A stretch of 64,000 nt of DNA from Alcaligenaceae bacterium (GCA_013416445.1 JACCER010000003.1:62001-126000), one strand, 5' to 3'; positions 26,178 through 34,960 are shown, counted from the first letter of the stretch. Translations and numbers: made by a program. Notes: a model not told the origin generated them from the letters alone.

Positions 26178-27347
26178 ATGCAAGAAGCACAACAGGCGGT
26201 TCTTAAAAATGAATCGCCCCAAGCTGAAACCATAGCGGTTCCACTGGCGGCTCGTTTGGGCGATCCCTTATCCGCCGTCGATACGCCCAGCCTGATCCTG
26301 GATCTTGATGCTTTCGAAGAAAACCTGCGCACCATGCAAGTCCTGGCAGAGCGTCATGGCGTGGCGTTGCGGCCTCATGGCAAGGCGCATAAATGCCCTG
26401 AAATCGCTTTGCGGCAAATCGCTCTGGGCGCCACTGGCATTTGCTGCCAGAAGGTCTCAGAGGCTGTGCCGTTTGTGGCAGCTGGGGTGCGCGATATCCT
26501 GATCAGCAACGAAGTCGTCGGGCCGGCCAAGCTGGCGCTTTTGGCTCGCCTGGCCAAGCAGGCCCACATGACGGTTTGCGTTGATCATCCTCGCGCGGCC
26601 CAGGCTTTGTCCGCCACAATGGTCGAGTACCAGGCATCCATAAAAGTGCTGGTTGAACTTGATGTTGGCCAGAAGCGCTGCGGGGTACAGACGCCCGACG
26701 AGGCCATTGCCCTGATCCAGCTTGTTCAAAAACTGCCCAATATCAGCTTTGCGGGAGTACAGGCTTACCATGGCGGCCTGCAGCACAAGCGCTCTCTTGA
26801 ACAGCGTCAGAAAGCAGCGGAAAAGGCGGTACGCCTGGTGCGTCAATATCTTCGCGCATTCGCCAAAGCCGGTATAACTTGCCCGGTTGTCAGTGGCGGT
26901 GGAACTGGCAGCGCGGTATTCGATGTTGCCAGCCAGGTATATACCGAGATCCAGGCTGGCACCTATGCTTTCATGGATACCGATTATGCCGGTATCGATT
27001 GGGGCGAAGCCGTGTCTTTCAGGCACAGTCTGTTTTTATTGGGTACGGTCATGAGCACACCCACACCCGAGCGGGCCGTGGTTGACCTGGGCCTGAAATC
27101 GACCAGTGCCGAAAGCGGGGTGCCCCTCATTATGGATCATGAAGGGCTGCGTTGCGTGGCAGTGCACGATGAACATAGTATTTTGCAGGCTGACAGCCGG
27201 CGCAATCGCCCTGACGTAGGGGCGCAACTGCGCCTGATACCTGCTCATTGCGACCCCACGTTTAATTTGCATGACAGTGTTGTGGCAGTGCGAGGCCAGT
27301 ATGTGGAGGCGATCTGGCCTATCAGTGCGCGTGGTTTAAGTCGGTGA
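26178..27347 (+). CDS. D-threonine aldolase / DSD1-family PLP enzyme
   Basis: A 389-residue fold-type III PLP enzyme of the alanine-racemase-like DSD1 family, which includes D-threonine aldolase, D-3-hydroxyaspartate aldolase and D-serine dehydratase. The PLP lysine is in LRPHGKAHKCPEIA. The phosphate-binding VSGGGTGSAVFD and the C-terminal metal pair in AHCDPTFNLHD are present; a His-x-Asp pair is seen in the Mn-dependent aldolases. ATG 26178 is preferred over GTG 26172 because AAAGGGG is then well spaced. With the DadA-like gene, this is the second D-amino-acid enzyme in the window. Exact substrate is unknown. Confidence 0.87.
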   Translation: MQEAQQAVLKNESPQAETIAVPLAARLGDPLSAVDTPSLILDLDAFEENLRTMQVLAERHGVALRPHGKAHKCPEIALRQIALGATGICCQKVSEAVPFVAAGVRDILISNEVVGPAKLALLARLAKQAHMTVCVDHPRAAQALSATMVEYQASIKVLVELDVGQKRCGVQTPDEAIALIQLVQKLPNISFAGVQAYHGGLQHKRSLEQRQKAAEKAVRLVRQYLRAFAKAGITCPVVSGGGTGSAVFDVASQVYTEIQAGTYAFMDTDYAGIDWGEAVSFRHSLFLLGTVMSTPTPERAVVDLGLKSTSAESGVPLIMDHEGLRCVAVHDEHSILQADSRRNRPDVGAQLRLIPAHCDPTFNLHDSVVAVRGQYVEAIWPISARGLSR

Positions 27348-27436
27348 TTATGTTGGCGTTTTTTGGTGTTTTGGTTGGGTTTCGGTACTGGTGTGTTTAA
27401 TTCGAATGGTGCTTGCTTAAGGTTTTTGTTCTTGAG

Positions 27437-27657
27437 AAAGCCGGGTGTGCCGAGGGCTGTTTCGGCTTCACGCGCTGCGCCCCTGGCGGGGTTCCCGTTA
27501 CGGTCAGCGCCATCGAGGCGTCCGCGGAACTCGCCCGGTCGGACCAGTGGTCCGACAAGCGCCGGGCTCAGACAGCCGCGGCCTTGCCTCCTCGATGGCG
27601 CTGACCGTAACGGCTTGCGCAAGGCGCCTGCACAGCCCCCGACACACCCGACTTTTT
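27437..27657. repeat. LPE2 copy B: long palindrome with 24-bp perfect inner arms
   Basis: A roughly 220-bp palindrome. Inner arms 27495-27518 and 27590-27613 are perfectly complementary over 24 bases (CCGTTACGGTCAGCGCC...). The centre carries GTCGGACCA-G-TGGTCCGAC at 27538-27556. The outer arms (CGGGTGTG...GGGCTGT against ACAGCCCCCGACACACCCG) pair with a few mismatches. A full-length relative is at 54376-54596 and an internally deleted one at 40317-40428. The flank TTCTTGNGAAAG outside the left arm is also shared by all three. Confidence 0.9.
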
Positions 27658-27763
27658 GCATCAGCGAGGTTTGGACTAACCTATTCATCACTAACCAGCA
27701 GTGCAAATAAAACCAGCTGCTCAGGCCACTAGGCCGTCAGGCCGGCCAATTTTCTGTTACGCA

Positions 27764-27946
27764 GTTGTCCGGGGTGGGTGAAGCTCAGTGCGGCGGTAGG
27801 CGTGCGCCGCGTGCTGACGAAGGGAAGCCGGGGGGTGTCGGCGGCCGTTGTTTGAGCGCAGCGAGTTCGGCCGACGCCCGGCTGTACGAGGCAGACGCGG
27901 AAATAAGCACGCCGTGCCGCACTGAGCTTCACCCACCCCGGACAAC
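27764..27946. repeat. LPE1 copy B
   Basis: A 183-bp palindrome; 27764-27794 and 27916-27946 are perfectly complementary over 31 bases. Relative to copy D it reads GTTGTCCGGGG instead of GTTGTCTGGGG, and the opposite arm carries the matching change (CCCCGGACAAC for CCCCAGACAAC). It abuts the 19-bp tandem array, whose first unit shares its last bases. Confidence 0.9.
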
Positions 27947-28074
27947 GTCATAAGAATCAGACAACGTCATAAGAATCAGACAACGTCATAAGAATCAGAC
28001 AACGTCATAAGAATCAGACAAAGTCATAAAAACCAGACAACGTCACAAGAACCAGACAACGTCACAAGAACCAG
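27942..28074. repeat. 19-bp tandem repeat array (seven units) beside LPE1-B
   Basis: Seven head-to-tail units of 19 bases, consensus ACAACGTCATAAGAATCAG. The first four are identical; the last three carry changes (AAAACCAG, CACAAGAACCAG). There are no spacers between units. The unit begins with the same ACAAC that ends LPE1, and two to three related units flank LPE1-C and LPE1-D. One degenerate unit flanks LPE1-A. Confidence 0.92.
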
Positions 28075-28131
28075 ACAGTGCCGTAAACTCTTAAGCCGCA
28101 TATGCTCCAGGCATTTTTGCCACAGGAGTTT

Positions 28132-28158
28132 TGTCGAATTACGCTACGCTAATCCGAC
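28132..28158. repeat. Short inverted repeat, TGTCGRATTA family
   Basis: TGTCGAATTA on the left and TAATCCGAC on the right enclose CGCTACGC. The repeat lies 15 bases past the mccA stop, at the mccA side of composite repeat region B, between convergent genes. Confidence 0.75.
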
Positions 28159-28172
28159 CTGCTTACCCAACC

Positions 28173-30191
28173 TTATTCCGTAATTGCGATTAATTCAGCG
28201 CCGTCACTGACCTGGTCGCCAACGGCGAAAAACAGCTCTTCTACGATACCATCGCCAGGAGCATGTATGGTGTGCTCCATTTTCATGGCCTCCATCACCA
28301 GCAGGGCGTCGCCGCTTTTGACTTTGTCGCCTGCCTTGACCGAGATGGAAATGATTTTGCCAGGCATGGGCGCGGTCAGGCCGCCCTGGTGCTCGTTGGA
28401 CTCGTCTTGAGCGTGTGCGACGGCGTCGTGCGCCTGCAGTACGTGTACGGCGCCATCGACAAATACATGTATGTCGTCCTGACGCACCACCACTGTGGCC
28501 AGGGCCTCGGTGTTGCCCAAATGCATGCGTATGGAAAATTGCCGTGCAGCCTGTGCTTCGGCTTGCCATGCAAACGCTTGCGCCGGGCCATTATGGGAGC
28601 AAGTCCATTGCCCACCTTCGTGTCCGACTTGAAGCTCGCGTAATTCTCCTTGGTCAAGCAGGCTGAATACTTGCCGGTAATGGCCATTGATGCGCCAGCC
28701 ATCGGTTTGCGCCCAAGGATCAACATGCACCGTGTTTTTACGTAGTGAAGAATGGTTGAGTCCCTGCCGGGCCAGTAAAGCTGCTACGGCCAGCGCCAAT
28801 ACCTTGTCATCGGCCGGTGCAGGCGCTGGAAACAGGCTGTCGTGCTGGCGTTCGATAAGTCCGGTATCCAGGTCGGCGTCGGCAAAGGCCGGGTCGAGCA
28901 TCAGGCGCCGCAAGAATGCAATATTGGTTTGCACGCCTACGCTTTGGATTTCACCCAGTGCCTGCACCATGCGTGCCCGGGCCTGGTCGCGATCGGCGCC
29001 GCGGACAATCAGCTTGGCGATCATGGGGTCGTAAAACGGTGTAATGGTATCGCCTGCGCGCACGCCGCCGTCTATCCGTATATCGCCGTTTTGGAAGGCG
29101 ACATGGGGGGGAAAGTTCAGGGTGTTTAGCGTACCGATAGAGGGCAGAAAACCCTTATCGGGGTTTTCTGCATAAATACGCGCCTCGATGGCGTGCCCGG
29201 TAATGAATAGCTGTTCTTGGGTAACTGGCAAGGGCTGGCCGGCCGCCACGCGTAATTGCCATTCGACCAGATCATGGCCGGTAATCATTTCGGTTACCGG
29301 GTGCTCGACCTGCAGGCGTGTATTCATTTCCATGAAGTAAAAACGACCATCGGGTTCGACGATGAATTCGACCGTGCCTGCGCCGACATAGCCTACCGCC
29401 TGTGCCGCAGCCACGGCGGCTGCGCCCATGGCGCGACGGCGATCATCGGTCATGCCGGGAGCGGGCGCTTCTTCGATGACCTTTTGGTGGCGGCGTTGCA
29501 CCGAGCAGTCGCGCTCGAACAGGTAGACGCAATTGCCGTGAGTGTCGGCGAAAACCTGGATTTCGATATGACGCGGTTTTTGCAGGTAGCGTTCGATCAG
29601 GATTTTATCGTCGCCGAAACTGCTGGCGGCTTCACGCTTGCACGATGCCAGGGCCTCGGTGAAGTCGGTGCTGCGCTCGACAATGCGCATACCTTTACCG
29701 CCGCCGCCAGCGCTGGCTTTAATCAGTACGGGATAGCCTATGGCGTCGGCCTGGTTTTGCAGAAATTGTGGCTCTTGGTTGTCACCATGGTAGCCGGGCA
29801 CCAACGGCACGCCGGCTCGCTCCATGAGCGTTTTGGCGGCTGATTTACTGCCCATGGCGGCAATGGCGCTGCCGGGCGGCCCAACAAACACGATGCCGGC
29901 GTCGGTGCATGCCTGAGCGAAGTCGTGATTTTCAGACAAGAAACCGTAGCCGGGGTGTATGGCTTGCGCGCCGCTTAGCCGGGCGGCTTCAAGAATGGCG
30001 TCGCCGCGCAGGTAGCTGGAGCGGGGTTCGGAGCCGCCAATATGCACGGCGCTGTCGCAGGCTGCAACATGGCGCGAATTGGCGTCGGCATCGGAATATA
30101 CGGCAACCGTGCGTACTCCCAGGCGGTGGGCGCTGGCAGCTACGCGGCAGGCAATCTCGCCCCGATTTGCAATCAGTAAAGTAGTGAACAC
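28173..30191 (-). CDS. mccA: Methylcrotonyl-CoA carboxylase, biotin-containing alpha subunit
   Basis: A 672-residue biotin carboxylase/carboxyl carrier protein. The N-terminal FTTLLIANRGEIACRVAASA, the ATP-grasp loop KASAGGGGKGMR and the EMNTRLQVEHPVTE motif form the carboxylase. The C-terminal biotinyl domain carries VMEAMKMEH, with the biotin lysine near residue 638. With the adjacent mccB it carboxylates 3-methylcrotonyl-CoA in leucine/isovalerate breakdown. Propionyl- or geranyl-CoA carboxylase alpha subunits look similar, but the isovaleryl-CoA dehydrogenase and LiuR-like regulator in the same cluster favour MCC. The gap to mccB is 15 bases. Confidence 0.9.
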   Translation of the reverse strand: MFTTLLIANRGEIACRVAASAHRLGVRTVAVYSDADANSRHVAACDSAVHIGGSEPRSSYLRGDAILEAARLSGAQAIHPGYGFLSENHDFAQACTDAGIVFVGPPGSAIAAMGSKSAAKTLMERAGVPLVPGYHGDNQEPQFLQNQADAIGYPVLIKASAGGGGKGMRIVERSTDFTEALASCKREAASSFGDDKILIERYLQKPRHIEIQVFADTHGNCVYLFERDCSVQRRHQKVIEEAPAPGMTDDRRRAMGAAAVAAAQAVGYVGAGTVEFIVEPDGRFYFMEMNTRLQVEHPVTEMITGHDLVEWQLRVAAGQPLPVTQEQLFITGHAIEARIYAENPDKGFLPSIGTLNTLNFPPHVAFQNGDIRIDGGVRAGDTITPFYDPMIAKLIVRGADRDQARARMVQALGEIQSVGVQTNIAFLRRLMLDPAFADADLDTGLIERQHDSLFPAPAPADDKVLALAVAALLARQGLNHSSLRKNTVHVDPWAQTDGWRINGHYRQVFSLLDQGELRELQVGHEGGQWTCSHNGPAQAFAWQAEAQAARQFSIRMHLGNTEALATVVVRQDDIHVFVDGAVHVLQAHDAVAHAQDESNEHQGGLTAPMPGKIISISVKAGDKVKSGDALLVMEAMKMEHTIHAPGDGIVEELFFAVGDQVSDGAELIAITE

Positions 30192-30206
30192 AGTGGCTCC
30201 TGGAAA

Positions 30207-31814
30207 TTACATGCGGAACACGCCGAAACGTGTATCTTCGATAGGGGCGTTCAGTGCCGCCGACAGGCCCAGCGCCAATACACGGCGGGTGTCCGCCGGC
30301 TTGATGATGCCGTCGTCCCACAGGCGCGCCGTGGCGTAGTAGGGATGGCCTTCTTTTTCGTATTGTTCGCGTATGGGGGCCTTGAACTCTTCTTCTTCGG
30401 TGGCGCTCCAGGCACCGCCCTTGGCTTCGATGCCGTCGCGGCGCACTGTGGCGAGTACGCTGGCAGCCTGCTCGCCGCCCATCACGGAAATGCGTGCGTT
30501 AGGCCATAAAAACAGTAGCCTGGGGCCGAAGGCGCGCCCGCACATGCCATAGTTGCCTGCGCCAAACGAGCCGCCGATGAGTATGGTGAATTTGGGCACA
30601 GATGCCGTGGATACCGCGGTGACCATTTTGGCGCCGTGGCGGGCTATGCCTTCATTTTCGTATTTGCGGCCCACCATGAAGCCAGTGATGTTTTGCAGGA
30701 AAATCAGCGGAATCTTGCGCTGACAGCATAGTTCGATAAAGTGCGTGCCTTTTTGCGCGGCTTCGGAAAACAGCACGCCATTATTGGCAATAATGCCTAC
30801 CGGCATGCCGTGAATATGAGCGAAGCCGGTGACTAGGGTGGTACCGAAGCGTGCCTTGAATTCGTCGAATTCCGAGCCATCGACAATACGGGCGATGACT
30901 TCGCGCACATCGTAAGGCTTGCGTGTGTCGCTGGGAATGATGCCATTCAATTCCTGCGGATCGTACAGAGGCTCGGCAAATGCCTTGCGCCGCAGTTGTA
31001 CCGGTTTCTGGTGATTCAGCCTGCTCACTGCGTTGCGCGCCAGATATAGTGCGTGCAGGTCGTTGTTGGCCAGGTGATCGGCCACCCCGGATAAACGGGT
31101 GTGCACATCGCCGCCGCCCAGGTCTTCGGCGCTGACCACTTCGCCGGTTGCCGCCTTGACCAGCGGCGGGCCGGCCAGGAAAATGGTGCCCTGGTTTTTG
31201 ACGATGATGGATTCGTCGCTCATGGCGGGGACGTAGGCGCCCCCGGCGGTGCATGACCCCATTACGACTGCTACCTGGCCTATGCCTTGCGACGACATGA
31301 CGGCCTGGTTATAGAAGATGCGCCCGAAGTGGTCGCGGTCGGGAAAAACTTCGTCCTGGTTGGGCAGGTTGGCACCGCCTGAATCGACCAAGTATACGCA
31401 GGGCAGCTTGTTTTGCTGGGCGATTTCCTGGGCGCGTAAATGTTTTTTTACCGTAAGCGGGTAATAAGTGCCGCCTTTTACCGTGGCATCGTTGCAGACA
31501 ATGACGCATTCGGTGCCGGCGATGCGGCCTATGCCGGTGATCAGGCCCGCGCCCGGCGCGACATTGTTGTACATATTGTGAGCAGCCAGCGGGGATAATT
31601 CCAGAAAAGGCGTGCCTGGGTCAAGCAAGCGTTCGACTCGGTCGCGCGGCAGCAGCTTGCCGCGGGCCAGGTGTTTTGCCCGGGCAGACTCACTACCGCC
31701 CAGGGCGGTTTTCGTCAGTTGTTTTTGTAGGTCGTCGACCTGCTCTTGCATGGCGCTGGCGTTGTCGATGAACGCTTGTGATCGCGGATTGATCCGGGAC
31801 TCGATGACGGGCAT
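30207..31814 (-). CDS. mccB: Methylcrotonyl-CoA carboxylase beta (carboxyltransferase) subunit
   Basis: A 535-residue crotonase-fold carboxyltransferase, the usual size of MCC beta. Signatures include [44 protein letters not shown], the oxyanion-hole glycines in [16 protein letters not shown], and [21 protein letters not shown] near the end. It transfers CO2 from biotin to 3-methylcrotonyl-CoA. The ATG at 31814 has TAGGAA upstream. A strong intrinsic-terminator-like hairpin lies only 26 bases upstream (31840-31862), so mccBA expression may depend on readthrough from the upstream genes. Confidence 0.93.
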   Translation of the reverse strand: MPVIESRINPRSQAFIDNASAMQEQVDDLQKQLTKTALGGSESARAKHLARGKLLPRDRVERLLDPGTPFLELSPLAAHNMYNNVAPGAGLITGIGRIAGTECVIVCNDATVKGGTYYPLTVKKHLRAQEIAQQNKLPCVYLVDSGGANLPNQDEVFPDRDHFGRIFYNQAVMSSQGIGQVAVVMGSCTAGGAYVPAMSDESIIVKNQGTIFLAGPPLVKAATGEVVSAEDLGGGDVHTRLSGVADHLANNDLHALYLARNAVSRLNHQKPVQLRRKAFAEPLYDPQELNGIIPSDTRKPYDVREVIARIVDGSEFDEFKARFGTTLVTGFAHIHGMPVGIIANNGVLFSEAAQKGTHFIELCCQRKIPLIFLQNITGFMVGRKYENEGIARHGAKMVTAVSTASVPKFTILIGGSFGAGNYGMCGRAFGPRLLFLWPNARISVMGGEQAASVLATVRRDGIEAKGGAWSATEEEEFKAPIREQYEKEGHPYYATARLWDDGIIKPADTRRVLALGLSAALNAPIEDTRFGVFRM

Positions 31815-31839
31815 TGCGATTCCTAATAAGCAAAAAAAA

Positions 31840-31862
31840 GCGCCACAACCAGGTTGCGGCGC
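31840..31862 (-). terminator. Intrinsic-terminator-like hairpin between thiolase gene and mccB
   Basis: On the minus strand an 11-bp stem (GCGCCGCAACC paired with GGTTGTGGCGC, one G:U) is followed directly by eight T residues. It stands 13 bases after the thiolase stop. After the T tract only about 17 bases remain before the mccB ATG, including TAGGAA, so no new promoter fits between. Confidence 0.8.
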
Positions 31863-31874
31863 CTTGCGACAGGG

Positions 31875-33056
31875 TTAGACCATTTCTATAGCCAGGGCGA
31901 CGGCCTCGCCACCGCCTATGCACAGCGATGCGATGCCGCGCTTGCCACCGGTTTTGCGCAATGCGCCGACCAGAGTCGTTAGCAGGCGCGCGCCCGATGC
32001 GCCGATAGGGTGGCCCAGGGCGGTGGCGCCCCCATGAATATTCACTTTTTCATGGGGCAGTTTCAGGTCGGCCATGGCGGCCATGGTGACCACCGCAAAG
32101 GCCTCGTTGATTTCGTATAAATCGACCTGCTCGGCGGTCCAGCCGGCCTTGGTCAGCAGCTTTTGGATAGCGCCGACAGGGGCGGTGGTGAACCAGCCTG
32201 GCTCCTGGGAATGTTGGCTGTGGCCCACGATACGGGCCAGCGGGGTTGCACCCAGCTTCTTGGCGGTTGATTCGCGCATGAGCACCATGGCGGCCGCGCC
32301 GTCGGAGATGGACGATGAACTAGCCGCTGTGATGGTGCCATCTTTCTTGAAGGCCGGTTTCAGCGTGGGCACTTTTTCAGGCATGGCTTTGCCTGGACCT
32401 TCGTCGGTGTCGATGATGGTGTCGCCTTTACGCCCAGCAATGGTGACTGGCGCGATTTCCCACTTGAAGCTGCCTTCAGCAATGGCGGCGCGTGCGCGGC
32501 GTACTGATTCTAGCGAGAAGGCGTCTTGTTGTTCGCGCGTAAAGGTGTATTTGGCGGCGCAGTCTTCGGCAAAGACGCCCATGGCGGTGCCGCGTTGGTA
32601 GGCGTCTTCCAGGCCGTCGAGGGCCATGTGGTCGTAGACGGTGGAATGGCCGTAGCGATAGCCCTGGCGCCCGCGCAGCAGCAGGTAGGGGGCGTTGCTC
32701 ATGCTTTCCTGGCCACCCGCCAAGACAACATCAACGCTGCCGGCGGCAATGATGTCGTGCCCAAACATGGCCGCCTTAAGACCAGAGCCGCACACCTTGT
32801 GTATGGTGGTGCAGCCTACGCCTAGCGGCAGACCAGCGCCCAGTGCCGCCTGGCGCGCCGGGGCTTGGCCCTGGCCGGCTTGCAATACGTTGCCCATGAT
32901 GACTTCGTCTATGGCGTCGCCGGAAATGCCGGCGCGCTCGACAGCCGCCTTGATGGCGATGGCGCCCAGTTCGTGCGCGGCCAGGCCAGACAGGCTGCCC
33001 ATCATACCGCCCATGGGGGTACGCGCAACCGAGACTAAAACAATAGGATCAGACAT
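31875..33056 (-). CDS. Acetyl-CoA C-acetyltransferase (thiolase II)
   Basis: A 393-residue thiolase. The active-site Cys lies in TTIHKVCGSGLKAAMFG, the family signature GGQESMSNAPY is present, and near the C-terminus NIHGGATALGHPIGASGAR and ASLCIGGGEAVAL carry the His and second Cys. It can cleave acetoacetyl-CoA, the end product of leucine breakdown, or run in reverse. The true ATG is at 33056 and overlaps the aceK stop as ATGTCTGA, an arrangement typical of translational coupling. A longer open frame to 33086 lacks family similarity. It is between aceK and the mccBA pair. Confidence 0.93.
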   Translation of the reverse strand: MSDPIVLVSVARTPMGGMMGSLSGLAAHELGAIAIKAAVERAGISGDAIDEVIMGNVLQAGQGQAPARQAALGAGLPLGVGCTTIHKVCGSGLKAAMFGHDIIAAGSVDVVLAGGQESMSNAPYLLLRGRQGYRYGHSTVYDHMALDGLEDAYQRGTAMGVFAEDCAAKYTFTREQQDAFSLESVRRARAAIAEGSFKWEIAPVTIAGRKGDTIIDTDEGPGKAMPEKVPTLKPAFKKDGTITAASSSSISDGAAAMVLMRESTAKKLGATPLARIVGHSQHSQEPGWFTTAPVGAIQKLLTKAGWTAEQVDLYEINEAFAVVTMAAMADLKLPHEKVNIHGGATALGHPIGASGARLLTTLVGALRKTGGKRGIASLCIGGGEAVALAIEMV

Positions 33057-34932
33057 GATGTGCTCCTTGGGTATGAGAAAAAACAAGAGTGCTTGCGACA
33101 GGCTGGGTGTTCAAGGCGTGCAGGCGCCGTGTCTCGTCGTAGGGGAAAATATCTTCGATACGGCCTTGAGCGACGCGTGTGCGGCAGCCTTGCCACCAGT
33201 CGGCCTCAAGCAGTTCGGGGTGGTGCTTAAGAAGTGCGGCCCTGACACGAGGGTCGCCAAGTAGAAAAAACCGGAACTCTTCGGGAAAGACATCGTTGGC
33301 CCCTACCGGATACCAAGGCTCGCTGGATAGTTCGGCTTCTTCGTTGGGGGCGGGTGGAATACGGCGGAAATTCATTTCGGTCATGTGCTGGATTTCGTCG
33401 TAGTCGTAGAATACGACGCGGCCCAGGCGAGTGACGCCAAAGTTCTTGAACAGCATGTCGCCGGGGAAGATATTGGCCGCGGCCAGTTCGCGTATGGCGT
33501 CGCCATAGCCTTTTACGGCAGTTTCCAGGGCGGCGTCTGATGCGCGCACCAGGTATAGGTTAAGCGGCGTCATGCGCCGTTCTATGTAGACATGGCGCAA
33601 GACGATGCTGTTGGCTGTTTCTTCCAGCAGACTGGGTACTTGGCTGCGCAACTCGGCCAGCAAGGTGTCGGAAAAACGCGCGCGTGGCAGCGCGACCTGC
33701 GAATATTCCCAGGTATCGGCCATGCGGCCCACGCGGTCATGTTTTTTGACCAGTTGGTACTTGCGCCGCACCGTGGCGTGATCCATGCCGTCTTTGGCGA
33801 TGCGATCGCGTATCAGCTTGAATACATACGGATACGACGGCAGGGTGAATACCGTCATGACCAGGCCATGTATGCCGGGCGCGATATCGAAGGCGTCGTG
33901 CGAATGAGACAAGTGATGCAGGAAGTCGCGGTAAAACAGGGTTTTGCCTTGTTTCTGCAAGCCTATGGTGGTGTAGATTTCAGCCTTGGGCTTGCGTGGC
34001 AGCAAGGAATTGAGAAAACCAACATAAGCGGCAGGCGTTTCCATGTCGACCAGGAAATAGGCCCGCGTAAAACTGAACAGCGTGCTGAGGTCGTCGGGGG
34101 TGTGCAGCAGGGCGTCGAGCTGTATATGACCAGATGGCGTATGCAGCAGCGCAATGGCAAACGGGTAAATGGTGCCCTGATTGACCAGGCGACCCACCGC
34201 GTAAGCCCCTTTGTTCCTGAAAAACAAAGAATTCAGCACATGGATCTGGCAGTCGGGCGACAGGCGCTGGCCGGTGCCGCCCGGTATGGCCAGGCGCAAC
34301 TGGCGTATGGCAAGGCGGGCCAGCTTGCAGGCGTCGGCGGGCAGGTCGGCGAAAGGCGCGGCCAGGCCGAAGTCGGCCATCATTTTGATGATTGCTTTTT
34401 CCAGCCCCAGGCTGGTTGGGTAATACACGCGGTACGAAGGCAGCCGGCTGTCAAGGTAGTCGGTGGCTATGGCTGGGCGTACGAACAGGAAGTTATTGTG
34501 AAAGTAGTCGCGGTGCAAAATACGGCACGACACTGAATTGAAAAAGGTTTCGGCGCATTCGGGCTGACGGTGATCGGCAAGCAGGGAGACGAATTCGCTT
34601 TTGACATGCTGCCAGAAATCCAGTTGGGCCTGGGTCAGGCTTTGTCGCGCGGAGGCCCCGCTGGGGGTGGCGTCGCTGCCTTTCAACGCGCTGTTCAGCA
34701 GCGTGGTGCATTCGTGCACGCGGGTGTCGTAGTATTCGATGCGCTCGCGTGACAGTTGTTGTATGCCGCGCCAGTCGCCTGATTCAAACAAGGCTTTGGC
34801 GCGCTGTGCTCCATAGCGAAACAGCGAATAGTGCCGGTTGAAACCATCCAGCATAAGCTGCGCCACAGCCAGGGGCGAGAGGCCTGGCCGTGTGACAGGT
34901 TCGATATGCAGGTGGTCTCCGACAAAAGTCAT
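33049..34932 (-). CDS. aceK: Isocitrate dehydrogenase kinase/phosphatase
   Basis: A 627-residue bifunctional enzyme that phosphorylates and dephosphorylates isocitrate dehydrogenase, setting the branch between the TCA cycle and glyoxylate shunt. Family features include HYSLFRYGAQRAKALFESGDW near the N-terminus, the kinase-like segment PGIHGLVMTVFTLPSYPYVFKLIRD (ATP-binding lysine), and FKNFGVTRLGRVVFYDYDEIQHM (catalytic Asp and metal site). It is a little longer than the 578 residues of E. coli AceK. It lies inside a leucine-catabolism operon between ivd and a thiolase gene, and couples to the latter by an 8-base overlap. Acetyl-CoA produced by this operon needs the glyoxylate shunt, which makes sense of the location. 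Confidence 0.95.
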   Translation of the reverse strand: MTFVGDHLHIEPVTRPGLSPLAVAQLMLDGFNRHYSLFRYGAQRAKALFESGDWRGIQQLSRERIEYYDTRVHECTTLLNSALKGSDATPSGASARQSLTQAQLDFWQHVKSEFVSLLADHRQPECAETFFNSVSCRILHRDYFHNNFLFVRPAIATDYLDSRLPSYRVYYPTSLGLEKAIIKMMADFGLAAPFADLPADACKLARLAIRQLRLAIPGGTGQRLSPDCQIHVLNSLFFRNKGAYAVGRLVNQGTIYPFAIALLHTPSGHIQLDALLHTPDDLSTLFSFTRAYFLVDMETPAAYVGFLNSLLPRKPKAEIYTTIGLQKQGKTLFYRDFLHHLSHSHDAFDIAPGIHGLVMTVFTLPSYPYVFKLIRDRIAKDGMDHATVRRKYQLVKKHDRVGRMADTWEYSQVALPRARFSDTLLAELRSQVPSLLEETANSIVLRHVYIERRMTPLNLYLVRASDAALETAVKGYGDAIRELAAANIFPGDMLFKNFGVTRLGRVVFYDYDEIQHMTEMNFRRIPPAPNEEAELSSEPWYPVGANDVFPEEFRFFLLGDPRVRAALLKHHPELLEADWWQGCRTRVAQGRIEDIFPYDETRRLHALNTQPVASTLVFSHTQGAHHV

Positions 34933-34960
34933 GGCTTTCCTTGTTGAGGTGGTTGTCGGG

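Larger units (their letters stand above)
27348..28172. other. 825-bp non-coding region holding composite repeat B
   Basis: Lies between the convergent DSD1-family gene and mccA. In order it holds LPE2-B (27437-27657), a spacer with a gene-free CCAATTTTCTGTTACGCA block, LPE1-B (27764-27946), seven 19-bp tandem units (27942-28074), a short block shared with region C (28101-28121), and a TGTCGRATTA-type inverted repeat (28132-28158). Open frames here arise from the GC-rich repeats and recur with the repeats; none is credible as a gene. Confidence 0.85.

Noticed and set aside
27735-27953. Short open frames repeated at 14.25, 27.75, 40.0 and 54.7 kb (start MTLSGVGE or MSGVGEAQ)
   Set aside because: They are translations of the palindromic LPE1 element in several frames and both strands. 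They recur only because the DNA repeats, and no ribosome-binding site or codon bias supports them.
27942-28074. CRISPR array
   Set aside because: The 19-bp units are directly adjacent without spacers, the unit is too short, and no cas gene is present.
33592-34536. 314-codon plus-strand frame
   Set aside because: It is antisense to aceK, whose family motifs are unambiguous. Long antisense frames are common in GC-rich genes.
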